Assembly: GCA_964017195.1 (NCBI GenBank)
Contig: OZ024890.1
Location: 18,537,201-18,601,200 of the forward strand
DNA length: 64,000 nt
Reading direction: 5' to 3'
DNA from: Siderastrea radians
Lineage: Eukaryota; Cnidaria; Anthozoa; Scleractinia; Rhizangiidae
The position numbers and the translations under genes were made by a program. Under the pieces are notes generated by a model. The model worked only from the letters and a program-made list of their open reading frames with translations. It was not told the origin of the DNA and did no database searches. Shown piece by piece: positions 31,501 to 40,187 of the stretch. How positions within the stretch are numbered: position 1 is the first letter of the stretch; every line of letters starts with the position of its first letter.

Positions 31501-33583
31501 CTTGTGGAAAAGAAAGTGTTTGGTTATATTTCTGCTCAGCTTGCAAAGATACAAGATATTGTGACGAAAGTTGCCAAACAAAAGACTGGAAAAAGCATAA
31601 GCAGACTTGCAGTCGATTATCCCACAACTAGTTTAGCTGCAGGAATATTTTTTTAAATTATAGTAATCAACGACCCTTGTTAAAATTAAATTCACATTTT
31701 TTTCTCAGTGTACCGTATGCTTTATGTTTCCTTCCGGTCTTCCGACAAATCGATTTTTCTCTATTCCGATTTGCATAAATTGCAACTTGTTTCTTTAGCG
31801 GTTGTGGCATTCTTTGTATATAGTCCTCGTTGACTCAACAAATAAATTTTAAGACGCGTTTTTGTGATTTAATTCTGAAACGAAGGCCCCAGAAAAATTC
31901 CGCTTGCAATTAAACGGTACAATTGATCGAAAATGACGTTTTTGGTGGTAAACTGGAGTTTCAAAAACTCCGTTTCGTAAACACAAGTTGCCATCACAAA
32001 AACAGTTTGCAAACATGTCGGCAAACTATTGTCGAGCAATAAAACTGGCTTTATTTTTGCGAACACTTTCAACAATCTTATTCTGCTCGAAACACGCATT
32101 TGACGAGTCGATGTTTCTGAGGCTGGCGACGTAACAGAGGGCATCCGCAAGTTCGATGCGCGCGCTGGTGACACAACCATTTTTCAAAAGGTCAGTCGCA
32201 CGCATCAACTGGAACAGCACTAAACAATACGTTTAACAAGCAAAACAACAACTCTGCACATATGTTACACATTTCGGTACCTTTCTTAGTTTTGCCGTCC
32301 TCTGGAACTGAAAACAACAACGCGAAATGACCAAATTTTTAGTTACATGGAGAAAAGTGCCTTTTCTTTGTCAGCTTGTAAGCCGTCCCTACCAGTTCAG
32401 TTTCTGAATAATTCGGTCACATCGATTGTACAAGTTGAACAATTAAAGTCGGAATAATCGCTAAGTAGATCAAGTGAATAAACAATATAGCCAAAAAGCC
32501 AGCTCCTTTCTGAATTGGACTTTCAAGTACCCAGTGAAAGCTGTCTTTTCCACCACTTTTCTTTTTTTTCACCACTCGTCCGCCATTTTTTGAACAGCAA
32601 GCGTTCCGTCACTTCGCTGCTTGTCTCTGATCGGTTAACTTAAAATTTGTCACAATTTCATCCCTTGCAATGACACACGAATTGTATTGCACACATCAAA
32701 CTTCAGTCAACGACTTCTGCGCGTGTAATTTTTATTTTAATGCAGAAGTAGTATATCTACAACGTCATCCAGCATCTCCCATGTGGTCTAGTGGTTAGGA
32801 TTCGGCGCTCTCACCGCCGCGGCCCGGGTTCGATTCCCGGCGTGGGAAGTAGATGTTTTTATTCTTTTCTTTGTTTTTGTCTTTTTACTCCTTCTCGACC
32901 TCATTCTTTTATGACCTTTCTTTCTTCATTGAATTTCGCGTTTGATGTTTAGATTAATTGACTTATTTAGACAGTTAGGGGCTAATGCTTTTTGGTCTAT
33001 ACTTTTCGATTGCGCAGATTATAACGCGGTGCGTTTCGTAAGATCGATTGCCAAATCAAATTCGAGGCTAGCTGTCAGAAAACCAGCTCAACTTCACTAG
33101 CGCCCTTGAGTTGGCTTCTTAAAAGCTATCGTGGGATTATTAGATTGGCACGAACTGAGTATGCCAATTTTAATGGTACGGACTGCAAAACAGTGGCTTT
33201 TTTACGCGGACACTCGTGAGGCGCAAAGCGCCGAAAACGCGAACTGTCGCGCACGATTCTCGCACGCCCGTAGGTCCCCAGTCTCATTCAAGACCGCCTT
33301 TTGTTCTTAGACCGCGCGCTGTTCGTACACCGGATCTCGGATCAACTCACGCAAAGATACGGAAAGTATTGCAGTCTATGGTCACACTCTCGATACAAAG
33401 CGAGTGACATCCTAAGGCGATAAACAGAAACTTACAATCACGCTCTATCTCCATGTTCGCTTGAAGAATCTGGTCAAAAGCTGCCTTGGAATCTGGGTTG
33501 GGAATGCTGGGTGATGCCGTAGTCAGCCCGGAAAGACTGGTAACCAAGGACAGGAGAAGGGTTGTCCACAGCTGGACAGGCAT
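14769..33583 (-). CDS. Secreted mosaic astacin/ShK/serine protease/discoidin protein (21 exons, 1160 aa)
   Basis: Exons, 5' to 3' on the minus strand: 33583-33436, 30417-30235, 29476-29353, 28298-28123, 27687-27436, 26425-26321, 25152-24904, 24449-24240, 23814-23710, 22990-22883, 22796-22672, 22447-21939, 21543-21365, 19930-19845, 19442-19304, 17832-17674, 17188-17045, 16577-16494, 16409-16251, 15617-15520, 14909-14769. All 20 junctions have GT/AG borders and matching phase, most of them phase 1, and the total is 3483 nt. Residues 1-23 are a signal peptide (MPVQLWTTLLLSLVTSLSG). Domain order: pro-region, astacin, ShK, ShK, linker, S1 protease, Pro-rich linker, F5/8C, linker, ShK, F5/8C. Extracellular location is expected. 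No stop codon or polyadenylation signal in coding context separates the two protease units, but symmetric phase-1 exons mean two genes or alternative forms cannot be excluded without transcripts. I recognise no named orthologue with this architecture. Confidence 0.85.
17045..17832 (-). CDS. Thr/Pro linker and third ShK domain of the mosaic gene (exons 16-17)
   Basis: Residues 900-952 are a Ser/Thr/Pro stalk (TTSLPSTTREVPSTSPQ, TKPLTVKPPLTAKPRPP). Residues 956-992 form the third ShKT domain with six cysteines (C956, C963, C972, C983, C987, C992) and the family signature NPGWMEENCKKSC. A basic tail (DKHPVKPL) leads into the second discoidin domain. Confidence 0.9.
17941..18322. mobile_element. 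Second copy of the ~390-bp TTAA-type MITE, reversed
   Basis: GGACGGTGCTTCCTAATAC at the left and CAGTAACAAAAGGAGGCACT at the right correspond, reversed, to the two ends of the element at 6415-6809. Interior blocks (AAAGTAGATCTTATCAAGGG, CCCGAGATGCGCAGAACG) also match. Flanks are decayed. It lies in intron 15 of the mosaic gene. Confidence 0.65.
18640..19050. repeat. Possible inverted-repeat element in intron 15 of the mosaic gene
   Basis: GGCCCCATTCTCACTGATGC...TTTTC at the left resembles the complement of the right end (GAAAACG...GTGGACGGTGCC). Homology is imperfect and no target duplication is clear. No coding content seen in the intron. Confidence 0.35.
19304..21543 (-). CDS. First F5/8 type C (discoidin) domain, main part (exons 13-15)
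   Basis: Together with the end of exon 12, these exons give residues 739-898: GVGAWCVGRPSNDEYLQVDF, TIITGIATQG, FVKEYGISYSDDGKSW, ATPVIARYVRIHPTAW, LRTEFYGCE. These are the standard discoidin blocks, with bounding cysteines C739 and C898. Such domains bind glycans, lipids or collagen; the ligand here is unknown. The exon 13 acceptor (AACAAG|C at 21544) lacks a good pyrimidine tract and lies only 19 bases from an inverted-repeat element at 21563. Confidence 0.9.
21563..21860. mobile_element. 298-bp inverted-repeat element, copy 1 (intron 12 of mosaic gene)
   Basis: TTAGAGCGGTTTTCAATTGA at 21563 pairs with TCATTTGAAAAGCGCTCTAA ending at 21860. The interior has repeated CCAAT/ATTGG boxes (TGATTGGTT, ACCAATCAG) and GC-rich blocks. 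Two relatives lie at 26076 and 30058 in the same gene. Confidence 0.75.
21939..24449 (-). CDS. Chymotrypsin-fold serine protease module plus Pro-rich linker (exons 8-12)
   Basis: Residues 413-664. Activation cleavage would fall at GR426|VVNG. The triad is complete: H467 (LTAAHC), D516 (NNDVALL), S613 (GDSGGP). The residue at chymotrypsin position 189 is S607 (VSGCFGDSGG) and 216 is Gly, so the pocket predicts chymotrypsin-like rather than Arg/Lys specificity. The domain is followed at 665-737 by about nine TPPPP[NQH] hexapeptides, encoded by a 36-base DNA repeat (22031-22210), which separate it from the first discoidin domain. The final 28 codons of exon 12 already begin that discoidin domain (C739, SKALGMEDFTIKDSQITAS). 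Confidence 0.93.
24904..26425 (-). CDS. Paired ShK domains plus Thr/Pro linker of the mosaic gene (exons 6-7)
   Basis: Two six-cysteine ShKT domains lie back to back at residues 296-330 (CRDYNRYCADWA...YCKASCGLC) and 334-368 (CRDQSNQCNYWS...YCKKSCGLC). The splice junction falls inside the last Cys codon of the first, so T|GT joins the exons exactly; this ties the exons together. The following linker (369-412) repeats PRPPTVK three times, then turns Ser/Thr-rich, likely O-glycosylated. ShK domains are common in cnidarian secreted proteases. Here they are structural modules; no channel-blocking activity is implied. Confidence 0.92.
25285..25770. repeat. Repeat zone built from GGAAATTAACGC motifs
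   Basis: GGAAATTAACGC or one-base variants occur near 25375, 25416, 25655 and 25683, and inverted near 25741 (AGCGTTAATTTCC). Edges TTTCCTATTATG and TTTCCTATAATAAGG resemble each other. Probably a decayed MITE in intron 6 of the mosaic gene. No gene seen. Confidence 0.45.
26076..26291. mobile_element. Inverted-repeat element, copy 2 (intron 6 of mosaic gene)
   Basis: GAGCGATTTTCAATTGAATG at the left and ACACTCAATTACAAACCGCT at the right match the copy 1 ends. The interior TTCTGATTGGTTTATTGGGT and CCCGCGCATGACGC also match. Internally deleted relative to copy 1. The right end is about 30 bases from the exon 6 donor. Confidence 0.7.
26774..27170. mobile_element. 397-bp pogo/Tigger-type MITE with TA duplication
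   Basis: Ends CGGTGGAACCTCGAATTAA and TTTAAATCGAGGTTCCACTG form inverted repeats flanked by TA (26772-26773, 27171-27172). CAGTGGAACCTCGATT is the terminal type known for pogo-like mariner elements. It lies in intron 5 of the mosaic gene, with no transposase. Confidence 0.75.
27436..30417 (-). CDS. Astacin metalloprotease module of the mosaic gene (exons 2-5)
   Basis: Residues about 50-294 of the 1160-aa protein. The pro-region carries FEGDI (61-65), the aspartate-switch motif that blocks the zinc in astacin zymogens, then SR87|AAGG, a plausible tryptic activation site. The catalytic domain has RLRWPNAIIPY (94-104), TCIKFVKRTSEKDY, GRIGGKTSLSVG and the full zinc site H180-E-x-x-H184-x-x-G-F-x-H190-E191. 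The Met-turn is SIMHY (235-239), with Y239 the fifth ligand. C108 and C281 fit the long disulfide. C155 (GCWCNVGR) is an extra cysteine. The module ends in FRRKRRQT (287-294), a proprotein-convertase-like site. All catalytic residues are intact. Confidence 0.92.
28400..28640 (+). repeat. SINE-like dispersed repeat
   Basis: The block GGATGCTAGTCCATCGCAGG followed by CCCATTTATACACCTGGGTG and GACAATGTGGGGTAAAG recurs near 46385-46510, and its first part occurs inverted near 38050. A multi-copy retroposed repeat in intron 3 of the mosaic gene; the open frame 28427-28690 is not a gene. Confidence 0.6.
30058..30213. mobile_element. Inverted-repeat element, copy 3, left end missing (intron 2 of mosaic gene)
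   Basis: TTCTGATTGGTTCATTAG and ATGACACTCAACTGGAAAAC...GCTCTAATAAG match the right half of copy 1. No left inverted repeat is found. The right end is about 22 bases from the exon 2 donor. Confidence 0.65.
31038..31631 (+). CDS. MYND zinc-finger protein with N-terminal coiled coil (intronless)
   Basis: A 197-codon uninterrupted gene lies inside intron 1 of the mosaic protease gene on the opposite strand. Residues 10-115 are Glu/Lys/Gln-rich with heptad-like hydrophobic spacing (QELLGQLKEHIGELIPSFEE), predicting a coiled coil. Residues 153-191 form a complete MYND finger: C153, C156, C166, C169, C175, C179, H187, C191 (ending YCDESCQTKDWKKHKQTC). MYND fingers bind proline-rich peptides; partner and function here are unknown. 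A second Met at codon 4 is an alternative start. Lack of introns and nesting suggest a retrocopy, though the frame is intact. AATAAA follows at 31841. Confidence 0.85.
   Translation: MIVMEEGVNKVQELLGQLKEHIGELIPSFEETVEQQAEKLASKQRKELRKKLKTEQDDANNECKKIRLETEEIIRDIGRVTRKEAQDIRSKHGANLKAIAHKEKLIKNSEELENIAPETTNHDTMVEVSYFSEIQPMEVSENLVSHSSVSPQCATCGKESVWLYFCSACKDTRYCDESCQTKDWKKHKQTCSRLSHN
31841..31846 (+). terminator. Polyadenylation signal AATAAA (MYND gene)
   Basis: Exact AATAAA about 210 bases after the MYND stop codon. Confidence 0.6.
32026..32315 (-). CDS. Possible small two-exon coding fragment, unidentified
   Basis: On the minus strand, TTTTCAG|TTCCAGAGG...AAGAAAG|GTACC gives a short exon (VPEDGKTKK). 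After a TTTAG acceptor, a second exon reads VLFQLMRATDLLKNGCVTSARIELAD...FIARQ then stop (32026). The two join in phase 1, which also matches the mosaic gene's first exon, so an alternative 3' end of that gene is conceivable. An ATGGCGGACGAG start near 32586 does not join in frame. I do not recognise the protein. Confidence 0.3.
32777..32848 (+). tRNA. tRNA-Glu (anticodon CTC)
   Basis: All arms fold: acceptor TCCCATG/CGTGGGA with one G-T pair and discriminator A, D arm with A box TGGTCTAGTGG, anticodon stem CGGCG/CGCCG with loop CTCTCAC (CTC at 32810-32812), and T arm CCGGG-TTCGATT-CCCGG. It matches the conserved animal tRNA-Glu(CTC). A T5 terminator follows at about 32855. It sits in intron 1 of the mosaic gene. 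Confidence 0.95.
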
Positions 33584-33849
33584 TTCTGAAAATAAACTGC
33601 AAAGAGATAGCAGTTAGTTTTGTTGGAAATCTTGCAATTGCCTTCCAACAAAAGAGGAAATCTTTGACTTCCAATAAAACAATACATTATTCAACTCCAT
33701 CTCCTTGCACATGGTCCACATGAAACCATAATCATAGCCAACTCGACGCAAATCGTCTTTAATTCTTGAATATAAGACGGGCGTTTTACGCCAATCAAAT
33801 AAAAAGTAAGTAAGTAAATAAATAAATAAATAATAAAGGCTGTTACAAT

Positions 33850-35135
33850 GGGCGTTAACAAAACCCGGAACATGGAACATTCCGGAACATCCCGGAATAT
33901 TCCGGAACATTCTGGAACATCCCGGAACAGGGCAAATTATCACAAAAGAAATGAAAAAAAAGAGTGAAAGAAAGATTTCAAGAGAAAGCGATTAAAGAAA
34001 CAATCAAAAAACAAACGAACAAACAAACAAACAAACAAAATTTAAAGTAAGGTGTAACAGTAGTACTTTCCCGCCAATTTTATCATGAGATTTTCTACCG
34101 TGTTGGTTTCTTGCCTTATTCTTGGCCTCCCCATGAAATTAAAAAAAAATTGATTAAGCCACATAGTAACCAGTGAGAGTTACCAGATCTGTGACAAAGA
34201 TCTGGATTTGCAGAAAAACTGAACAAAAGTAAAACTACATCAAATTAACTCATCATTACGGCGGAGAAAAGACAAAGGCAAGAATTTATAAAAATAATAA
34301 ATAAACTAAAAAACTGATATAATTTTTGTGTCGGATATTTCAGTTTGAAACACAAACCTTCACCGAAAGCGGTGCTTTTTTTCAGTTGCAGCGTAAGAAA
34401 GGGAGGGAAATTTGTTATCTTAGAAGGTGCGATCCCCAAGTGTAGAACAGCTGACTTTTGGAACGAACAGAAGAGATTGTGTAGACGAACAAAGAGAATA
34501 ATTAGGAGCTGGTTTGACAAAAGGTATTTAATGTAGGGTGGACTCCTTTTTTTTGGTTAGTATAATTTACGTTCATTCATCTCTGCACACTTTTACTTTG
34601 GAAATCAACTTAAACACAAAACGTCCTTAAACAACCGAATAAACATGAGACCAGGAAACTCAAAAGCGTACCAGGAAAGTGGAACTGCGTGACTGCATGC
34701 GTAGTCTCCTATGCAGCCGTTCTTAGTGTCGTCATGCGACGCCAAAGGAGACTACTGCATGCGTGACTGAGAAAATGCTTTAATTTTCTCATATCAAGTA
34801 AACCGTCTCTCGATACCCAAAATAAAGCCTCAATGTTATCCGAGATATTTTTGAATTCAAGAAATGAGACGCATTTAGCCAGAGTTAGCATATTCGTTCA
34901 TTTAGTCACAGATTTATCCATTTATTCTATATCGTTTATTTTATTTTATTTCATTTTATTCTATTTTACTTTATTTATTATCTTTTATCGAGGATCAGAA
35001 TTTTTTTATTACCTTTTTTTTCATTTATTTTGTGATAATTTGCCCTGTTCCGGGATGTTCCGGAATGTTCCGGAATGTTCCGGGATGTTCCGGGATGTTC
35101 CGGAATGTTCCATGTTCCGGGTTTTGTTAACGCCC
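33850..35135. mobile_element. 1286-bp Mutator-like non-autonomous element, 9-bp target duplication
   Basis: Inverted repeats of about 110-120 bases begin GGGCGTTAACAAAACCCGGA and consist largely of tandem near-palindromes GGAACATTCC/GGAACATCCC. Flanks TGTTACAAT (33841-33849) and TGTTATAAT (35136-35144) form a 9-bp duplication with one mismatch, typical of Mutator-like elements. The interior is AT-rich without transposase and holds a nested 53-bp foldback element. Reading frames across the ends (CSGMFRNVPE repeats) are translations of the repeat. Confidence 0.8.
34702..34754. mobile_element. 53-bp foldback element nested in the Mutator-like element
   Basis: TAGTCTCCT at the left and AGGAGACTA at the right, with CTGCATGCG duplicated on both sides (34693-34701, 34755-34763). 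Same family as the 89-bp element at 41608-41696. Confidence 0.75.
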
Positions 35136-35144
35136 TGTTATAAT

Positions 35145-37644
35145 ACCTGTATTGTTGGATAATGATCACTTTATCCTTATTTCGCATTCTGCTATTTACT
35201 ACAAGAAGGTAACTCAAAGTGCTGTTAATTTACAAGAAGCTGGGAAATATATGTATCGATTTTCAAAATAGAAGTGTAATTCTTTGCCCAAAATGGTAGC
35301 AAGGGAAATAGCGCGTCATTCAAAAGATTACTGGCGATCTTTCTTTTTCCATTTATGCCTGTAAAACAAGGCTTCCGTTTGTTGTAACGTTCGTCGCTTG
35401 TGTAGGAAGCAACACCCTATGAGTCATTCAGGGATCGCTCTGCACTGAACTTCTAAAGTGCATACTCAGCCAAGACCAACAAACGCTGAGTTTACAACAA
35501 AAATCCAAACATCTACTTTCAGTGAGATATTCCCGATATTTCATTGAGTGATTATTTTGTCCCCAATGGATAAGGTTTGCGGGACAAGGCAAAAGTACGT
35601 CGCAAAGACGTGTCTGCCTAGGAGCTAGAAGGTGTAGTAGGGTAAGATTTCAAATTTTTATACTAATCGCCCAGCGAGAATGTAGTAGTTTTGCATTATG
35701 ACGAAAAGAGAAACAAAAATGCAAGGGGATGGCTGTGAAAAGCAAAGCAGCGTGTAAAAACTGCTAAAAAACGTTTTAATGTCAGAACAATGCCAAGGAG
35801 AAAGGTGACGAAAACAAAAGAACAATTAAGAAAGAGATATTGTCTTGATTTGACAATAAATGCTCACAACTGAAAACAAAAGGAATACAATGGAAATAGG
35901 TGAGAAGTTGTCAAAAGTCACTTGAGGAAATGCGGGGATGAAAGGTTCTCGTGTTAAGCTTAAGAGATACTCCGGGACAGAAATCACAGTACGAGGTGGA
36001 AAAAAAAATGTCTTAATATTTTCATCTAAATTAAATGAAACTGGAAATTTGAAAAAAAAAATGTTTTTGTCATCCGACGGAGTTGTTCATCTGTATTGCT
36101 GCTGGTCAATAGGTCACGTTTACACGATCTGCTAGTGACACTAATCTGTTTTGTCAGACGGTGTGTTTCTCAACTTACCCCGGGAACATGCCCAGAAATA
36201 GTAAACTTGATACACTAAATGCGCTATTTTATGCTCTCTCTGCTCTCTCGTCTTTCTTCACAGCTATATACAAGGTTAAATTTCGTCTGCGACGCAGGCT
36301 ATTCACAGCATGACGTTATGTGTTTTAAAAAGCAGCATGGCCAAAAATACAGGCTTGCAGCTCTAAACGAAGTGCGCGAAAATACTATTACGAACGGTAA
36401 AAACCAAGGGACGCTACTTTTTATGCTTGTACGTCAGTTGAGATTTTTTCCTTCTCGCGCGCTTATTTCGCTCCTCTTACCGACGACGTTACAAAAAGAA
36501 ATCATGAATTTCCAATGGTTTCCTCGCCCCCAAACACGAGTGATAGCGTCTCCTTCCAAAAATAGTTTTCTCGAAAAATTTTCTCCATTCCTATTTCAAA
36601 TGCTATATGTTCTATAGAATTTCAATCAAAGCCTTTCCATATTCTTCACAATAACTCCCCCCTCTTCTTGTAAAATACAATAGTGTTGGCACGAAAATAT
36701 CTATATACAGAACCGTTCAGTGACCAGGAGTTTGGAAATCTTTTACTAAGGCCTTTGACTATATAGACACTGTTTTAACCTCTTCACTGTCTCAGCAAGT
36801 CTAAAATTGTCAAAACGCTTTGATTTCCAAGCCATAATAAATGATTCACTTATGATTCAAAGTCAATATATGTTCACATACCTTCAGTTCTGTACCTTGT
36901 GGTTTACGGTCGTATTTCCTGGCAGTGATCAGTAGGTGGTTTGATGGCAGTGTGCTCGAAGATTACTTATATCTGCAGTTATTCAAAGTGCTTTTCTGTT
37001 GCTTTCGAGTTTAGGCCACTTTTACAAGACAGACACAGCTGTAACTAGCCGAGATTTGCGCAAGAGTATATATTCGCACTTTTATAGTCTGCGGACTTTC
37101 TGAGGATCGTGACAGATCGTGGGACTGGGGTCATAACATGTGCGTCATGTAATCTGATGATACCAAATGACGTCACACATCGTGACATCACTCTGGATTC
37201 ATTCTTCCAGTGCATTTCGCAAAGCAAGTGTTCATCTATTTTTTTCTCATTCTGCATTCAAACACGACTCCACAAGCTGAAAGCTTTGATTTTATCGTGT
37301 ACAAATAAAGTTGTATGCATGTATTTGATTTCCCTTCTAATAGCAAATTAAAAATGATAAAACTGAAATCTTACAACTACCACGCTTGAGAATCACGGTA
37401 GGGACTCCCCTAAACAAAGTGACGGCGGGTTGTTTTCCACTTTTTGAAGGTTAAAAGTAGGGGTTTGGTACAGCATGAACTGTTTAATTCTTAAGTTAAC
37501 AACGTTAACGGCGGATAACTCGGTCCTGGTAACTTAAAGGGTTTTTGCCAAAATGCGGCACCATTAGCCAAAATTGTGACAGAAAAAGGCAGACAGGGAT
37601 GAAAATCCAGCCATCTGGGTCATGTTTTGTGGGTTAAAACGCGG
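35145..37644. other. Gene-poor intergenic stretch
   Basis: I find no supported gene. The 132-codon frame at 36219-36617 and the minus-strand frame at 37045-37257 show no motif, no homology I recognise and no splice partners. Confidence 0.5.
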
Positions 37645-37653
37645 AACCCAGAA

Positions 37654-37897
37654 TAGACTACGAGCAGTCTCTCTTTCCGTTCAGGGATAGTCGAGGAAAA
37701 CTAACAAGCGAGCGAGCGCGAAATCGCCTTCCGCGTAGAAACGTGTCGCGTGTATTGATCAAACTGCTAGTGTAGTACACACTAGCGGCTTGATACGCAC
37801 GCACGTTTCAACGCTAAAGGCGCGGACTTTCGCGCTCGCTCGGTTGTTCGTTTCTCTTGACTATCACTGATCGGAAAGAGAGGCTGCTCGTAGTCTA
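37654..37897. mobile_element. 244-bp foldback MITE with 9-bp target duplication
   Basis: TAGACTACGAGCAGTCTCTC pairs with the complementary right end GAGAGGCTGCTCGTAGTCTA, and arms extend over about 45 bases. AACCCAGAA is duplicated exactly at 37645-37653 and 37898-37906. Confidence 0.85.
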
Positions 37898-38183
37898 AAC
37901 CCAGAACTCTCTCCGCGGTCAGGTGTTTCTCTACAGTAGCAGATGTCATTTCACAGGCAGAGGCGGGAGGGGGGGGGGGGCGAGGGTTGACGGTCTTGTC
38001 GAACGTCTTCCCGTTAGGGAATCCTAACAAAATTGCTGGAGGGGGAGGGGTAACCCTGCGATGGACTAACATCTCATCTAGTTAAGTAGTGATGCTCCTC
38101 TTCGCTTCATCCGTCAGTGTGGAGGGATGCTTTCAATCCGATCCCTAATCCCGTAGCTATTTTTGGTCCCATCACGCTAGCAT

Positions 38184-38338
38184 GTGAACAGGCTCTCTAG
38201 TCGGGGAAAGGGCGAAGAAAACAAAGGGCGAGAACGAGCTAAGAGAACGGGATCGAAGGGGTGGGGTCTCCCCCTCTCCCCAGTCTCCCCTCGCTCTGCT
38301 CGCGGCCCATCCCCGAGGCCAAAAGGAGCCTGTTCATA
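38184..38338. mobile_element. ~155-bp foldback MITE
   Basis: TGAACAGGCTCTCTAGTCGGGG and the complementary CCCCGAGGCCAAAAGGAGCCTGTTCA form the ends. Target duplication unclear. A lone TGAACAGGCTCC end also occurs near 5919. Confidence 0.55.
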
Positions 38339-39945
38339 GACTACCATCACGCCATCAGTGCCACTTCCAAAAAATTAATTAATCGCGATCTCGCATGGTT
38401 TAGCCTGGTTTTTATTCAAGCAGTTTCGCAGTTTTAGTTGTAAATTCGTAGTCTACATGATACGAAAATTACACTGTAGGTAAAAATAATAAAGTTAAAG
38501 TGGGAGTACGCCGTTGTTGTTAAAAACCACAAGCGGAAACTCCATCAAAGAATTACTTCGAGTGCCTGGAATCGAACTAATGAACCCATTGCAGGGTTAC
38601 AAATGAATTAAGAATTGTGCTGGGTCCATGGAAATGTGATTACCTGTGCATGCAGTAATAAACAGTTAAAAAAGACATCTTAAAATACATATTAAGAAAA
38701 GCGCTGAGTTGTTGAAAAACTGCGTCCGCAAAGAACGTTAAATGGAAACAGTCCTACAAGTTCGACAGCAGAGGATATTCACAACAACGGACTTGAACAA
38801 ACGATCTAAGCACAAAGAACAAAACTCTCACCAGTTTTAATACATGGGTCACCGAAAGCATTTTCAAAGACAGAAGAGCGACAAGCGATGAACAACGAAG
38901 TTACTTTTTGTCACGGAGTCGAAATGTTAACTCAGTACAAATTGGAGAAACTGAGTACGTTACACGAGTATTTTGATCGACATTTCCCTTTACAAGTGAA
39001 CTAAAAATCACTGCAATACAAGTTGACAGCTTTGTTACGAATATCACATACGAACATTTACGTATACTTTTTAGCTGCAACAGAATGTACAAAGTTAGAA
39101 AACAGTGTTGTCGGCTTTTTTCACTGTAAAGGCTGATAATAGACAGCCAGCAGAATTTCTTGTGTCACGTTAAAAAGTTGACAAGTATTTTAAATTACAA
39201 TTATGCTCCAGTTATACCTATTGTGCATAATGAAAATATCACAAGTTTCAAGTGCTTAGCTTCTATTGGTTCTCGGTCTGTGACGCCACTCGTTTATTAT
39301 TGGCCAGTCGTCAGGCCTTGTCAAAACCTTATTCCTTCTTAGTTTTCTTATTTAGCGCGTTTTTTCAAACATTTTCTTGCAAATAAAATAGAACATAGGA
39401 TTGATAAAAAAAAAATGGTAAAACATAATGAAGGTAAAAATATAGGATTCTTTGTATCTCATTTCACAGCTAAGGATCTTAGCGAGTAGATGCGGTTACA
39501 TGCTAAAGTTACCAGCCGCTGGCCAAATCTGCAAGGGGTCACTCCCGCATGGAAAATCTCTGTTACAATTCCCTGGCTATAAGCCCACCAGCTTGCTATA
39601 TATATTCGGGTGATAATAGCTTTCGGATATAAGTCCCTTCTCCTCCACTGCACCGCTTAACAATCAAATGTGACGTCACCCGACGAGCTCGGCTGGAAAA
39701 TTCGCGCTTGGTTCCAAGCCTCCATGAGTCACTCGATAGCGCATAAAGACCTGGGGACAGGCAACAGCTGAAGTTGAAGTTCCTCGTAACAGCGAGATGC
39801 AAATAAAAGTGTCAAAGCGACAAGTGCCAAAACTTACGTTTGACTGTTGTCACCTTTGCACGGCGTCAAAGACGGTATTTGATGCCTCTTTCATTTATCT
39901 CACCACAAAACTTTGTCTAAGGTGCAATCAAACCCTCTGTGATTC

Positions 39946-40105
39946 CAGCCTAGTACCCAGGCGTTCTCTTCTCGCTCACACGACTTGGCGCGAAATTTCA
40001 TGACGTCACCGAATGGCATACCGGGAGCCTCATTCGGTGACGTCACGACATTCTGCACCAACTCGAGTCGAGTGAGTGGGAGGAGAACGCCTGGGTACTA
40101 GGCTG
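39946..40105. mobile_element. 160-bp foldback MITE with 9-bp target duplication
   Basis: CAGCCTAGTACCCAGGCGTT and its complement at the right end bracket the element. CTGTGATTC is duplicated at 39937-39945 and 40106-40114. Confidence 0.85.
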
Positions 40106-40115
40106 CTGTGATTCC

Positions 40116-40187
40116 TGTCAAAACTGAAGTCAGAGACGAAGCCAAACATTATGTCAAAACTGAAGTCAGAGACGAAGCCAAACATAT
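40116..40187. repeat. 36-bp direct tandem duplication
   Basis: Two adjacent copies of a 36-base unit starting TGTCAAAACTGAAGTCAGAG, right after the MITE target site. Confidence 0.85.

Noticed and set aside
31869..32180. 103-codon minus-strand frame
   Set aside because: Overlaps, in another frame, the better supported spliced fragment ending at 32026; no motif.
34978..35217. Repetitive protein with FRNVPECSGMFRDVPE-type repeats, also seen near 33614-33943
   Set aside because: The frames are translations of the GGAACATTCC terminal repeats of a DNA transposon, in both orientations.
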